Positions 1 through 8,912 of a stretch of 35,268 bases of DNA are shown here, one piece after another. This DNA is from an uncultured Clostridia bacterium (GTDB lineage: Bacteria; Bacillota; Clostridia; TANB77; CAG-508). Both the position numbers and the translations under genes were made by a program. Under the pieces are notes generated by a model that was given only the letters and a program-made list of their open reading frames with translations, made no database searches and was not told the origin of the DNA. Every line of letters starts with the position of its first letter. Position 1 is the first letter of the stretch. The DNA lies in NCBI GenBank assembly GCA_947588885.1, contig CANQAH010000097.1:1-35268 (forward strand), written 5' to 3'.

Positions 1-107
1 ACTGCTTGCAATCCAAATGCAATATTCCAGTTTAATTGACGTTCTTTAGAATCTTTGGTTTCACCAATTTTTTCATATTTAATTTTATCTAAATAATTTT
101 CTTTCAT
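1..107 (-). CDS. Fic-like protein, N-terminal fragment (runs off window)
   Basis: Only the first 35 or so residues are inside the window. They begin MKENYLDKIKYEKIGETKDS and reach a segment like NWNIAFGLQA, which resembles the N-terminus of some Firmicutes Fic-family (AMP-transferase fold) proteins, where a similar stretch precedes a VDGLKPS-type motif. The catalytic HPFx motif would lie outside the window, so the family call is from memory of the N-terminus only. The start is chosen because AAGGAG (114-119) sits six bases upstream of the ATG. The same frame continues upstream into the RhuM-like remnant, so a read-through fusion is conceivable. Fic and RhuM genes are both common in mobile and defence-rich regions. 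Confidence 0.4.
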   Translation of the reverse strand, partial: MKENYLDKIKYEKIGETKDSKERQLNWNIAFGLQA

Positions 108-479
108 TGAGAACTCCTTTTTTAATCTCTCGTCACTTAAAACAAAGCCTTTTGTTATATATGCTTTTAAAACTTTTGTTACCCAAATTCTAAATTGTGT
201 TGCCTTTTTTGAATTTACCATATATCCCACTGCTATTATAACATTTAGATTATAAATTTTTACAGGTTTATCCGAGTTTGCAATGTGCATTTTTTGCACA
301 TTGCTTTTTTCCTCTAATTCTTGTTCTTTAAATATGTTATTGATATGTTTTGTAATAACAGTTCTATCTTTTTCAAACAATTCTGCTATTAAATCTTGTG
401 TTAACCATAAATCAACATTAATAAGTAGAGCATTTACTTTTGCATCTACATTTTCATCAATAATAAAAATGTAATTATA
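108..479 (-). pseudogene. RhuM-family protein remnant lacking a start codon
   Basis: Translation in the frame directly after the lysS stop codon gives a clear RhuM-like N-terminal domain: an IFIIDEN strand, then LWLTQDLIAELFEKDRTVIT, KHINNIFKE, YNLNVIIAVGYMVNSKKATQ and FRIWVTKVLKAYITKGF. RhuM proteins are usually above 300 residues; here the recognisable part stops after about 120 residues at SDERLKK and changes into the Fic-like start. No ATG, GTG or TTG precedes the domain in frame: the codon before it is the lysS TAA. The gene therefore looks truncated at both ends, probably by a deletion that joined it to the 3' end of lysS. RhuM proteins are of unclear function and are often found in variable regions. 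Confidence 0.7.
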
Positions 480-1982
480 TTAATGATCTGAAAGTGGTTT
501 CATTGTTGGGAATAATAACACATCTCTAATTGAAGCACTGTCAGTTAATAGCATAATTAATCTGTCAATACCAATTCCTAAACCTCCTGTAGGTGGCATA
601 CCATATTCAAGAGCATTTATAAAATCTTCGTCCATCATGCCAGCTTCATCATCTCCAGCATTTCTAGCTTCAACTTGTTTTTTAAATCTTTCATACTGAT
701 CAATCGGATCATTTAATTCTGAGAATGCATTTCCGTATTCTCTTCCTCCAATAAATACTTCAAATCTTTCTGTTAATCTTGGATCTGATGTTTTTCTCTT
801 AGCAAGTGGTGAAATTTCAACTGGATAATCATATACAAATGTAGGTTGAATTAGTGTTTTTTCAACATATTCATCAAAAAACATTGATATAACATCTCCA
901 CGAGTTTTTTTAGTTTCATCAGCAAATTCTAATTTTCTTTCTTCTGCTAATTTCACTGCTTCTTCATCTGTTTGAACTTCATTGAAGTCAACTCCGCAAG
1001 CTTCTTTTATAGAGTCAATCATTGTAATTCTTTTCCAAGTTGGTGTAAGATCTATATCTTGACCTTGATAAGTAATTTTTGTTGTTCCACAAACTCTTAT
1101 AGCACATTTAGAAATAATTTCTTCAGTTATATCCATCATGTCATTATAGTCTTCATATGCTGCATAAAGCTCTATTGAGGTGAATTCTGGATTATGTCTG
1201 ATATCCATTCCTTCATTTCTAAAAATTCTTCCCATTTCATATACTTTGTCATATCCACCAACAATTAATCTCTTAAGATTTAATTCTGTTGCAATTCTTA
1301 AATACATATCCAAATTTAGTGAATTATGATGAGTAATAAATGGCTTAGCTGTTGCTCCACCTGAAATCGTGTTTAAGATAGGTGTTTCAACTTCTAGATA
1401 ACCTTTTTCGTCTAATATATTTCTAATTTCTTTAATAATGTTGCTTCTCATAATAAATGTATTCTTAACTTCTGGATTCATTATTAAATCTACGTATCTT
1501 TGTCTATATCTTAAATCAGTATCTTTTAATCCATGGAATTTTTCTGGTAATGGTCTTAGTGATTTTGATAAAAGTACAACTTCTTTTGCATGAACAGAAA
1601 TTTCTTCTGTTCTAGTTTTAAAAACAAATCCAGAAATTCCTATAATGTCGCCTATATCCCATGTTTTGAATGCTTTATATGATTCTTCTCCTAAATCATT
1701 TATGCTAACATAACTTTGAATTTTTTCATCACAGTCTTGAATAGTGCAGAATGATGCTTTTCCCATAATTCTTTTAGCAATAATTCTTCCTGCTACTTTT
1801 ACATCTTTCTGTTCAAAGTTTTCATAATTTGCCTTTATTTCTCCAGCTGTATTTGTTCTATCATATTTTGTTATTTCAAAAGGATTTTTTCCTTCATCTT
1901 GTAATTCCTTTAATTTATCTCTTCTAATTGCAATTAGATGATTAATATCTAATTCTTCGTTTTGCTCAATATTTTCACTCAT
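480..1982 (-). CDS. lysS: Lysyl-tRNA synthetase, class II
   Basis: The protein charges tRNA-Lys with lysine using ATP in the cytoplasm. At 500 residues it has the usual class II LysRS length. It shows an N-terminal OB fold ([20 protein letters not shown] near residue 65), motif 2 ([15 protein letters not shown], about 255-270) and motif 3 ([15 protein letters not shown] near the C-terminus). The start is preceded by GGAAAGGGAAGA at suitable spacing. It follows the U32 gene by 65 bases on the same strand and may share its transcript. The C-terminus ends in PTMKPLSDH; the last few residues differ from the common PTMKP-type end and lie exactly where the RhuM remnant begins, with no terminator between them. 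Confidence 0.97.
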   Translation of the reverse strand: MSENIEQNEELDINHLIAIRRDKLKELQDEGKNPFEITKYDRTNTAGEIKANYENFEQKDVKVAGRIIAKRIMGKASFCTIQDCDEKIQSYVSINDLGEESYKAFKTWDIGDIIGISGFVFKTRTEEISVHAKEVVLLSKSLRPLPEKFHGLKDTDLRYRQRYVDLIMNPEVKNTFIMRSNIIKEIRNILDEKGYLEVETPILNTISGGATAKPFITHHNSLNLDMYLRIATELNLKRLIVGGYDKVYEMGRIFRNEGMDIRHNPEFTSIELYAAYEDYNDMMDITEEIISKCAIRVCGTTKITYQGQDIDLTPTWKRITMIDSIKEACGVDFNEVQTDEEAVKLAEERKLEFADETKKTRGDVISMFFDEYVEKTLIQPTFVYDYPVEISPLAKRKTSDPRLTERFEVFIGGREYGNAFSELNDPIDQYERFKKQVEARNAGDDEAGMMDEDFINALEYGMPPTGGLGIGIDRLIMLLTDSASIRDVLLFPTMKPLSDH

Positions 1983-2047
1983 TTTTATCTTCCCTTTCCA
2001 AATTAATATTTATATTATATATTTTTAAAATTTTGTTGTAAACTTAT

Positions 2048-3277
2048 CTACTTTTTTCTTCTTAAAATCCAATTTTCTTCGCATTCTATTGGTAACATCA
2101 TTTTAACTTTTTGCTCTGCTTTTCCTGGATTTACTGTTTGAATTTCTTCATTTGTATCTATATCCCAAAGTTTGTCAATTACAAATTTTTCAGTTTCAAT
2201 CTTTCCTGGAATTATTATTTCCATTTCGTCACCAACAGTAAGTTTATTTTTAATTTCAATAATTGTTTTTTCATCTTCTTTTGAAACTACTTTGCCACCA
2301 AATTCATAATTTGCATTATATTGCTTTCCTTCATATTCTTGGAAATCTTTATTATTTCTATCATTAAAGTAAAATGTTGTTAATCCTCTAGTTTTGGTTT
2401 TTTCAAGTTCAACTAGATATTTTTTATAATCATAATTTTTTGGATCTTTGTAGTAATCGTCTATTGCGTTTCTATAACTGTTAACTACTGACGCTAAATA
2501 ATATTCTGTTTTTAGTCTTCCTTCTATTTTTAAGCTATCTAAGCCAATTTCTATTATTTCAGGTATTTCTTTTATTAAACATAAATCTTTTGATGATAAT
2601 ATATATGTTCCATTTTCATCATCTTCGATTGGCATTAAATTTCCTGGATTATTTTTTTCTTCAAGGTAAACATTATATGCCCATCTGCAACTTTGAGCAC
2701 AATCTCCTAAATTTGCACTTCTTCCGTCAAGGAAATCACTTAAGAAGCATCTTCCTGAATATCCCCAACATAAAGCCCCATGTGCAAACATTTCAACTTC
2801 TAAACGTTTAGGTTTATGTTTTATTAACTCTTTTATTTGTTCTTTATTCATTTCTCTGCCTAAAATAACTCTTTTAGCACCATTTTTGTACCAGAAATTT
2901 GCTGTATGATAACTTAATACATTTGCCTGTGTACTTATGTGAATGTCAACATTAGGAGCATATTCTTTTAATATATCGATTACTCCTCCATCAGATGCGA
3001 TTATTCCGTCCGGTTTGAGTTTATCTAATCTTTTTGCAACTTTAATGATTTCATCATATTTTTCATCCCAAGCAAAAATGTTAATAGCAACATGTACTCT
3101 TTTGCCAAGTTTATGAGCATATTCAATTGTTTTTTCTAAATCGTCATCATCTACTTGTACTCTTGTACGTAAAGACAAACTTTTTGTTCCCATGTAAACC
3201 GCATCTGCGCCATATAAAAAAGCTACTTTAGCTTTTTCAAATGAACCTGCAGGTGCTAATAATTCAATTTTGGACAT
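2048..3277 (-). CDS. trhP: U32 family protein, TrhP-like tRNA hydroxylation protein
   Basis: A 409-residue member of the peptidase U32 family. It begins with the typical ELLAPAGSFEKAKVAFLYGA and has the conserved cysteine cluster ALCWGYSGRC then GDCAQSC (about residues 170-200), thought to hold an iron-sulfur cluster in this family. E. coli TrhP (YegQ) and B. subtilis YrrN/YrrO use prephenate-dependent chemistry to form 5-hydroxyuridine at position 34 of certain tRNAs. The C-terminal U32 beta-barrel segment is also present. The window carries a TrmR-like methyltransferase at 5038-5628, the enzyme for the next step, which supports this role over protease activity. Start supported by an AGAAAGGA site. 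The family is certain; the exact substrate is inferred. Confidence 0.85.
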   Translation of the reverse strand: MSKIELLAPAGSFEKAKVAFLYGADAVYMGTKSLSLRTRVQVDDDDLEKTIEYAHKLGKRVHVAINIFAWDEKYDEIIKVAKRLDKLKPDGIIASDGGVIDILKEYAPNVDIHISTQANVLSYHTANFWYKNGAKRVILGREMNKEQIKELIKHKPKRLEVEMFAHGALCWGYSGRCFLSDFLDGRSANLGDCAQSCRWAYNVYLEEKNNPGNLMPIEDDENGTYILSSKDLCLIKEIPEIIEIGLDSLKIEGRLKTEYYLASVVNSYRNAIDDYYKDPKNYDYKKYLVELEKTKTRGLTTFYFNDRNNKDFQEYEGKQYNANYEFGGKVVSKEDEKTIIEIKNKLTVGDEMEIIIPGKIETEKFVIDKLWDIDTNEEIQTVNPGKAEQKVKMMLPIECEENWILRRKK

Positions 3278-3442
3278 ATGCTTTTTTCCTTTCTATTTTT
3301 TAACACAATTAATATATCATAAAAAATACTTAAAAGCTAGTCCGAATTGCTCTATTTTGCTTATATTAATAAAAATAGTTGATTTAATTTCTAAAATATT
3401 ATAATATAGTCCTAGATTTTTAAAAAGATTGGAGTAATTTAT

Positions 3443-4370
3443 ATGGAAAAAATATTAGTTTTTGGGCATAAAAGTCCTGATACAGATTCAATAGCATCTA
3501 GTATTGCTCTAGCTTGCTTACAAACAAAATTAGGTAAACTTGCAGAACCTCGTAGACTTGGTAATATTTCAAAAGAAACTGAATATGCATTAAATCATTT
3601 TAAAATCGGAGCTCCTGAGTTATTAACTTCAGTTTCTAATGAGGATACTGTTATTCTTGTTGATCACAATGAACCTGCTCAATCTGCAGATAATATAAAA
3701 GATGCTCATGTTTATATGGTTGTTGACCATCACAGAATAAATGGTTTTGAAACATCAGAGCCTTTATATTACTATGCTGAACCTGTTCGGATGCACATGC
3801 ACAATACTTTATAAATTATTTGAACAAAATAATGTTACTATTCCTTCAGATGTTGCAGGATTAATGTTAAGTGCAATTATTTCTGATACATTATTATTTA
3901 AATCACCAACTTGTACTGATACAGATAAAAAAGTTGCTGAAAAATTAGCTAAAATTTCAAATACAGATATTAATTCATACGGACTTGCAATGCTTAAAGC
4001 AGGAACAGATTTATCTTCATTCTCTGAAGAAGAATTAGTTAATTTAGATGCTAAAGTTGTAACAATTGCAGATAAAGTTAAAGCTAAAATTTCTCAAGTA
4101 AATACAGCTGATATTGATGATGTTATGATGAGAAAATCTAAACTTGAAGATGCTATGCAAAAAGATGTTGACTCTTTAAATTTAGATTTAGATCTTTTAC
4201 TTATTACTGATATTATTAATAGTAATTCACAAGCTATTGTTCTTGGAAAAAATGCAGATTTAGTAGAAAAATCTTATTCTGTTAAATTAGAAAATAATAC
4301 TGCATTCTTGAAAGGTATTGTTTCTAGAAAAAAACAAGTAATTCCTGTATTAACTTCTAATGCTGATTAA
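3443..4370 (+). CDS. ppaC: Manganese-dependent inorganic pyrophosphatase, +1 frameshift
   Basis: Family II (DHH) pyrophosphatase, which hydrolyses PPi to phosphate in the cytoplasm. Frame 1 gives [14 protein letters not shown] (metal ligands), ILVDHNE and VVDHHRI, then reaches EPV at residue 115. The next codon is CGG at 3788 and this frame stops eight codons later. The +1 frame resumes with [16 protein letters not shown], then [20 protein letters not shown] and the C-terminal [10 protein letters not shown] substrate loop. Skipping one base gives 308 residues, the usual length of about 309, with the conserved EPVGCTxTI intact, so nothing is lost except the one-base shift. It could be a real +1 shift, a fresh mutation or a sequencing error. 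All catalytic motifs are intact on both sides, which argues against an old pseudogene. A GTTCGG shift site also occurs in the CDF gene at 21070. Confidence 0.9.
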
Positions 4371-4384
4371 AATATTTTGTTATT

Positions 4385-4420
4385 AAGAAAGTTTTAGGTG
4401 TTGCCTTTAACTTTCTTTTT
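4385..4420 (+). terminator. Rho-independent terminator after ppaC
   Basis: AAGAAAGTT pairs with AACTTTCTT across a 15-base loop and is followed by a run of five T. It lies 14 bases after the pyrophosphatase stop codon. Confidence 0.7.
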
Positions 4421-4478
4421 ATCTTATAGGAAAGTTCTACGAATTTCCTATAAAATAAAGGCTTCGCCAAATTTGCAC
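4419..4478 (+). repeat. Partial copy of the hairpin repeat (first hairpin)
   Basis: Forward-orientation fragment of the dispersed element. It contains hairpin 1 (TTATCTTATAGGAAA pairing with TTTCCTATAAAATAA around loop TTCTACGAA) and the following AGGCTTCGCC and TTTGCAC. After that the sequence departs from the full element; the next 25 bases look like a diverged hairpin 2. It lies directly upstream of the GC-richer gene at 4576. Confidence 0.8.
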
Positions 4479-4512
4479 TTCAATTTTATATTATGTAAAT
4501 TTCCGTTTTCCC

Positions 4513-4541
4513 TTGTTTTTTAGCCTTTTTTGTGTTATACT
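4513..4541 (+). promoter_or_regulatory. Sigma-A type promoter of the gene at 4576
   Basis: TTGTTT (4513-4518) and TATACT (4536-4541) are separated by 17 bases and lie about 35 bases before the TTG start. Confidence 0.6.
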
Positions 4542-4575
4542 ATTTATATTCTACTTATAGAAAGGAGGGAATCTC

Positions 4576-4905
4576 TTGAATCTGCAGCATCATGAACAAC
4601 GGTTTATTGAATCTCTTGAAAAAGAGTTCGATACCGAAATAACAGAAGTTGATAAAAGTATGCTGATCAGGATCTGGAGACGGCATGGCGGAAACGTTAA
4701 AAGCTTCCAGGTTGGCAAAATCGATGATCCGACAGAGGATCCTGACTTGTGCAGTATCAGGAACATCTACATTCAGAATGGTCGATTCCATACCGTTCGC
4801 ACTGGTCTTGACCGTGTTGATTACGAAAAACCGTTCTTGGTTATCGTGCGCACACGTCATGAGACTGAAGTTGGTATTCCGATCAGTAACGTTTATCTGT
4901 TTTAA
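4576..4905 (+). CDS. Hypothetical protein in a GC-richer cassette
   Basis: A 109-residue protein that I do not recognise. It begins with TTG, chosen because AAGGAGGG (4562-4569) lies at correct spacing and no better start is nearby. No signal peptide or membrane segment is visible; it is soluble and mixed-charge, with acidic and basic stretches such as IRIWRRHGG and VIVRTRHETEVG. Base composition and codon use differ sharply from all neighbours: CTG, CGG, CGC, ATC and GAC codons are frequent and two CGG Arg codons occur (4600, 4681), a codon nearly absent from native genes here. It has its own promoter, strong ribosome site and strong terminator, and fragments of the hairpin repeat lie on both sides in opposite orientations. 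This looks like recent acquisition of a self-contained single-gene unit. A second such gene is at 24508-24993. Confidence 0.75.
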   Translation: MNLQHHEQRFIESLEKEFDTEITEVDKSMLIRIWRRHGGNVKSFQVGKIDDPTEDPDLCSIRNIYIQNGRFHTVRTGLDRVDYEKPFLVIVRTRHETEVGIPISNVYLF

Positions 4906-4943
4906 TTGATTGGAGGTTCTCTGGCTAGATTTAGCCTAAAAGG

Positions 4944-4977
4944 AAAACGGTTGGGAATTTTTTCCCAGCCGTTTTTT
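4944..4977 (+). terminator. Strong rho-independent terminator after the cassette gene
   Basis: AAAACGG and TTGGGAA pair with TTCCCAG and CCGTTTT, followed by TTTT. A smaller hairpin, GGCTA with TAGCC, lies just upstream at 4923-4936. Confidence 0.85.
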
Positions 4978-4980
4978 CCA

Positions 4981-5020
4981 TACATAATAGGAAATGCGGA
5001 GCACTTTCCTATATATAAAG
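4981..5020 (-). repeat. Isolated hairpin 1 of the dispersed repeat, reverse orientation
   Basis: AATAGGAAA and TTTCCTAT flank the loop TGCGGAGCAC. Read on the minus strand this is the same loop variant (GTGCTCCGCA) as the copy at 34178. It closes the right side of the GC-richer cassette, opposite in orientation to the copy at 4419. Confidence 0.75.
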
Positions 5021-5037
5021 TTTTCAACTAATTTTTC

Positions 5038-5628
5038 TTATTTTACTCTTGTAATTGAAAGTCCATCTCCTATTTCTAATATTTCAGTTTCTAATTTTTC
5101 ATTTTCAGTTACTTCTTTAATAAATTCTCTTAAGTGTCTAACCGCAGTTCTTTGTTTATGTTTATTATAATCACTCATTACATATCCTTTATAAAGAATA
5201 TTGTCTGCCAATATTAATCCACCTTTTCTTGTTAATTTTATTCCATATTCTAAAAATATTGGATATTTTCCTTTTGCTGCATCTATGAATACAATATCAT
5301 AAGCATTATCTAAATTAGGTAAAATATCAACAGCATTTCCAACTATAATATTTATTCTGTCTTCTATTCCTATTTCTTTTATATTATTTTGTGCTTCTTT
5401 TGCTCTTTCTTCATCAATTTCAATTGTATCTATAATACAATCGTCATCTGTAAATTTTGCAAATTGACTTGCAGAATATCCAACAGCTGTTCCTATTTCC
5501 AATATTCTTTTTGGTTTTTCTTCATTTAATATTTCTTTTATTTTTTCTAATGTATCATCCATTATTATTGGAATGTGGTCTTCTAATGCCTTTTTCTTTA
5601 CTTCTTCCAAAACTTTATCATTAAACAT
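5038..5628 (-). CDS. trmR: tRNA 5-hydroxyuridine methyltransferase TrmR-like
   Basis: A 196-residue SAM-dependent O-methyltransferase. Motif I is RILEIGTAVGYSASQ; the metal/SAM region reads DIVFIDAAKGKYP, followed by LADNILYKGYV and the C-terminal IGDGLSITR. These match B. subtilis TrmR (YrrM), which methylates 5-hydroxyuridine at tRNA position 34 to 5-methoxyuridine. In B. subtilis trmR is next to the U32 genes; here the TrhP-like gene is within 2 kb, so both steps of the pathway are in the window. The gene follows the membrane protein gene at 5646 by 17 bases and is probably co-transcribed with it. Catechol-type O-methyltransferases are a related alternative, but the neighbour favours TrmR. 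Confidence 0.85.
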   Translation of the reverse strand: MFNDKVLEEVKKKALEDHIPIIMDDTLEKIKEILNEEKPKRILEIGTAVGYSASQFAKFTDDDCIIDTIEIDEERAKEAQNNIKEIGIEDRINIIVGNAVDILPNLDNAYDIVFIDAAKGKYPIFLEYGIKLTRKGGLILADNILYKGYVMSDYNKHKQRTAVRHLREFIKEVTENEKLETEILEIGDGLSITRVK

Positions 5629-5645
5629 TTTTATCTCCTATTTTT

Positions 5646-6848
5646 TTATTTCATAAACTCACATATAGTTATAGTATCATTTTCTGAACTAAAACATAAC
5701 TGCATTTTTCCATTATTTTCAGAAAAATTAATTTTCCACTCAGGAACATAATAAATACCTTTTAATTCTCCATCTACATAATATTCATAATATCCAACAT
5801 TTCCAATAGCTTCGCTATCTTCAGATTGTTTTTCTTTACTTATAAATGGCTTATATATAATTTCGATATATGAAGTTTCATATAAACTCTCATCGTAACT
5901 AATAAGTATTTCTCTTCCTTGTGTATCTTCTGCATTAATGAAATTATCAATCTTCTCCTTACGATAGTCAAGTATGCCTTCTTCATCATTCGCATCAATG
6001 TATATTGTTCTATTTTGGTCACTGTTATAAATACTATCAGTTTCTACATTTACTATTCGTATTTCTCCATTATCAATATATATACGATAAATGCTATTTT
6101 CTTTTTGATTTTTCAAAAATGTATCAATAATCTTGTTTATTCTATCTTTGCTTTCATTATTTACTATTTTTTGAGGATTATTAGAAAAACATATGTACAA
6201 TGTAAATTCATTATATTCTATATTACAATAGTTTCCACAATAATTTTCTTTAATGTGTTCTAAAACTTCCTTAACGTTTTCATATGTATTATTTTTTTCC
6301 CCTATTGTGAATGATTTCAATGCTGTTAGATCAACGTATTCTGTACCATTAATATCTTCAACTTCTTCACCTTTTTCATTATAATAAGTTGTTCCTGCAT
6401 ATTCATCTTCGGCTATTGCATCATCATACTGTACTTTTACTCTCTTTTGTCTACTTCTAACAAAAGGATTCATATAGTCGTAATAGTTGATATAATTAAT
6501 TTTCAATACATTTCTTGTTTCTTGTACCATTTTTCTTCCTTCAAAATTTGAAATGCACTCAGAATCATAAAAAAATATCAAATAAAATAGTCCTACTCCC
6601 GCCATTGCAATAATTATAAACGTAAATATAATCCAGACTATAATACAAAGAACTATATTCTTTTTGCTAAGTTTAATATTTATTTGTATTAATCCTAAAA
6701 TAAATCCAATAGAAATTGCCAAACAAGCTAAATCTCTAATCCATTGCATAAATATTAAATTAAAGTGTTTTAATATAAAATATGATATTAAATATATTGC
6801 TAAAAATAAAAGTGTATCAAAAAACAAATTCTTAAATATTTTTTTCAT
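5646..6848 (-). CDS. Membrane-anchored hypothetical protein
   Basis: A 400-residue protein with three or four hydrophobic segments in the first 105 residues (around 8-32, 35-55, 66-105), then a long hydrophilic region of about 290 residues, probably outside the cell. The soluble part is rich in Asp, Glu, Asn and Tyr and has no motif that I recognise. The start is supported by CAGGAG seven bases upstream. It lies between the typA terminator and trmR, so it probably starts the transcript that includes trmR. No functional call is made. Confidence 0.75.
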   Translation of the reverse strand: MKKIFKNLFFDTLLFLAIYLISYFILKHFNLIFMQWIRDLACLAISIGFILGLIQINIKLSKKNIVLCIIVWIIFTFIIIAMAGVGLFYLIFFYDSECISNFEGRKMVQETRNVLKINYINYYDYMNPFVRSRQKRVKVQYDDAIAEDEYAGTTYYNEKGEEVEDINGTEYVDLTALKSFTIGEKNNTYENVKEVLEHIKENYCGNYCNIEYNEFTLYICFSNNPQKIVNNESKDRINKIIDTFLKNQKENSIYRIYIDNGEIRIVNVETDSIYNSDQNRTIYIDANDEEGILDYRKEKIDNFINAEDTQGREILISYDESLYETSYIEIIYKPFISKEKQSEDSEAIGNVGYYEYYVDGELKGIYYVPEWKINFSENNGKMQLCFSSENDTITICEFMK

Positions 6849-6881
6849 TTTATCTCCTGTAAAAAATCTTTTTATATCATA

Positions 6882-6906
6882 AAAGGCTTAGATAAACTAA
6901 GCCTTT
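6882..6906 (-). terminator. Terminator after typA
   Basis: AAAGGCTTAG pairs perfectly with CTAAGCCTTT around a five-base loop; on the minus strand it falls directly after the typA stop, followed by TT. Confidence 0.75.
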
Positions 6907-6912
6907 CCTCTA

Positions 6913-8733
6913 TTATTTGTTACTATTTCTAGCAGCTCTTTCTCTTTCTTTTGAATCTAATATTTTCTTTCTCAATCTTATATTTAAAGGTGTTACTTCA
7001 ACAAGTTCATCATCTTCAATAAATTCAATTGCTTTTTCTAGACTCATCTGAATTGGTGGAACTAATCTTAATGCATCATCAGATCCTGATGCTCTAGTAT
7101 TTGTTAAATGTTTTTCTTTGCATACATTTATTGCTAAATCTTCTGATCTTGAATTAATACCTACTATCATTCCTTCATATACTTCAACACCTGGTCCTAT
7201 GAATAAATCACCTTTATCTTGTGCATTATAAAGTCCATAAGTAATTGATTTACCTGCTTCAAATGCAACTATTGTTCCTCTAGTTCTTGAGATAACTTCA
7301 CCTTTGTATGGTTCATATGAATCAAATATTGAGTTCATAGTTCCATTTCCTTTTGTATCTGTTAAAAACTCTGTTCTATATCCAATAAGACCTCTTGCGG
7401 GTATTTTAAATTCAACTTTTGTATGTCCTGCTTCTGCTGGTTCCATATTTATCATTTCTGCTTTTCTTTTTCCAAGTTTTTCAATAACATTTCCTATGCA
7501 ATCATCTGGAACATTTACAACAAGTCTTTCTATTGGTTCACATTTTTCTCCATTAATTTCTTTTATTATAACTTTTGGTCTTGAAACTAATAATTCAAAA
7601 CCTTCTCTTCTCATTGTTTCAATTAAAACAGATAAATGTAATTCACCTCTACCTGAAACTTCAAATGAGTCTGGTGAGTCAGTTTCTTTTACTCTTAATG
7701 AAACATTTCTATCTAATTCTTTGAATAATCTATCTCTAATATGTCTTGATGTAATATATTGTCCTTCTCTTCCTGCCAAAGGTCCATTATTAACGCTAAA
7801 TGTCATTGATACTGTTGGTTCATCAATATCAACAAATGGTATTTTTTCAGGATGTTCATAATCACATATTGTATCTCCAATATTTATGTCTGCAATACCT
7901 GACATACAAATAATGTCTCCTGCTGTTGCCTCTTCAACCTCAATTCTCTTTAATCCATCATATGTATATAATTTTGTAACTCTTGCAGATTCTGTTTTAT
8001 CATCTTTTTTGCATATTGTTACTGGCATTCCAAGTTTAACAATTCCTCTTTCAACTCTACCCACTGCAATTCTTCCAACATATTCATCATAATCTATGTT
8101 AGATACTAACATTTGCATTGGGCCATCTTGATCGCAAGCTGGTGGATTTATTGAATTTATAATTGTTTCAAATAAACATTCTAAGTTTTCATCTTGTTTT
8201 GTAACATCTAAACTAGCAGTTCCTTGTTTTCCAGAAGCATATACAACTGGGAAATCAAGTTGCTCATCATTTGCTTCAAGTTCTATAAATAATTCTAATA
8301 CTTCATCAACAACTTTTTCAGGTCTAGCACCTGGTCTATCTATTTTATTTATAACGACTATTGGTTTTAGATTTAGAGCTAATGATTTTTTTAGAACTTC
8401 TCTTGTTTGAGGCATTGCACCTTCAAAAGCATCAACTAATAAAACAACACCATCAACCATTTTTAAAACACGTTCAACTTCACCACCGAAATCAGCATGA
8501 CCTGGTGTATCAACGATGTTTATTTTAATATCTTTATAATGAACAGCTGTATTTTTAGAAAGTATAGTAATTCCTCTTTCTTTTTCAAGATCGTTTGAAT
8601 CCATTACTCTTTCAGCAACTTGTTCGTTTTCTCTGAATATACCACTTTGTTTAAGCATGGCATCAACTAATGTTGTTTTTCCATGATCAACGTGTGCAAT
8701 TATAGCTACATTTCTAATTTTATCGTTATTCAT
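6913..8733 (-). CDS. typA: Ribosome-associated GTPase TypA/BipA
   Basis: A 606-residue translational GTPase of the elongation-factor family that binds ribosomes and aids 50S assembly, especially under stress or cold. G1 is AHVDHGKTTL, the switch region has RGITILSKN, G3 is DTPGHADFGGEV and G4 is NKIDRPGARP. Domains II, III and V and the BipA-specific C-terminal domain follow; GRGELHLSVLIETMRREG and PARGLIGYRTEFL are characteristic. Length is the family norm. It has its own terminator and lies divergently from asnB. Very secure assignment. Confidence 0.97.
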   Translation of the reverse strand: MNNDKIRNVAIIAHVDHGKTTLVDAMLKQSGIFRENEQVAERVMDSNDLEKERGITILSKNTAVHYKDIKINIVDTPGHADFGGEVERVLKMVDGVVLLVDAFEGAMPQTREVLKKSLALNLKPIVVINKIDRPGARPEKVVDEVLELFIELEANDEQLDFPVVYASGKQGTASLDVTKQDENLECLFETIINSINPPACDQDGPMQMLVSNIDYDEYVGRIAVGRVERGIVKLGMPVTICKKDDKTESARVTKLYTYDGLKRIEVEEATAGDIICMSGIADINIGDTICDYEHPEKIPFVDIDEPTVSMTFSVNNGPLAGREGQYITSRHIRDRLFKELDRNVSLRVKETDSPDSFEVSGRGELHLSVLIETMRREGFELLVSRPKVIIKEINGEKCEPIERLVVNVPDDCIGNVIEKLGKRKAEMINMEPAEAGHTKVEFKIPARGLIGYRTEFLTDTKGNGTMNSIFDSYEPYKGEVISRTRGTIVAFEAGKSITYGLYNAQDKGDLFIGPGVEVYEGMIVGINSRSEDLAINVCKEKHLTNTRASGSDDALRLVPPIQMSLEKAIEFIEDDELVEVTPLNIRLRKKILDSKERERAARNSNK

Positions 8734-8760
8734 TTTTCTACCCCTATCTAAATGTGTTAT

Positions 8761-8783
8761 TAGGGCGTAATATCTACGCCCTA
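8761..8783. other. Perfect 9-bp inverted repeat upstream of typA
   Basis: TAGGGCGTA and TACGCCCTA flank a five-base loop. It lies in the divergent typA-asnB intergenic region, 28 bases upstream of the typA start, and is GC-rich against its surroundings. It could be an operator, a 5' leader hairpin or a remnant of a repeat. No T-run follows on the typA strand. Confidence 0.5.
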
Positions 8784-8912
8784 CAAAAATACTTAAATAT
8801 TATATTACTTTTAGTTTTTTTTGTCAAATTATACTATTTCATTTTATAGTAATATTTCATAACCAATAATAATATATTTATTAAAGAGTTTATTTTAGAA
8901 AGGATTTATTTT

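Noticed and set aside
3443..4370. ppaC as an old pseudogene or two separate genes
   Set aside because: Both halves keep all conserved motifs, the second has no ribosome site or start at the junction, and a single base restores a full-length enzyme.
8761..8783. Terminator
   Set aside because: It lies upstream of both divergent genes, and neither strand has a clear T-run at the right side.
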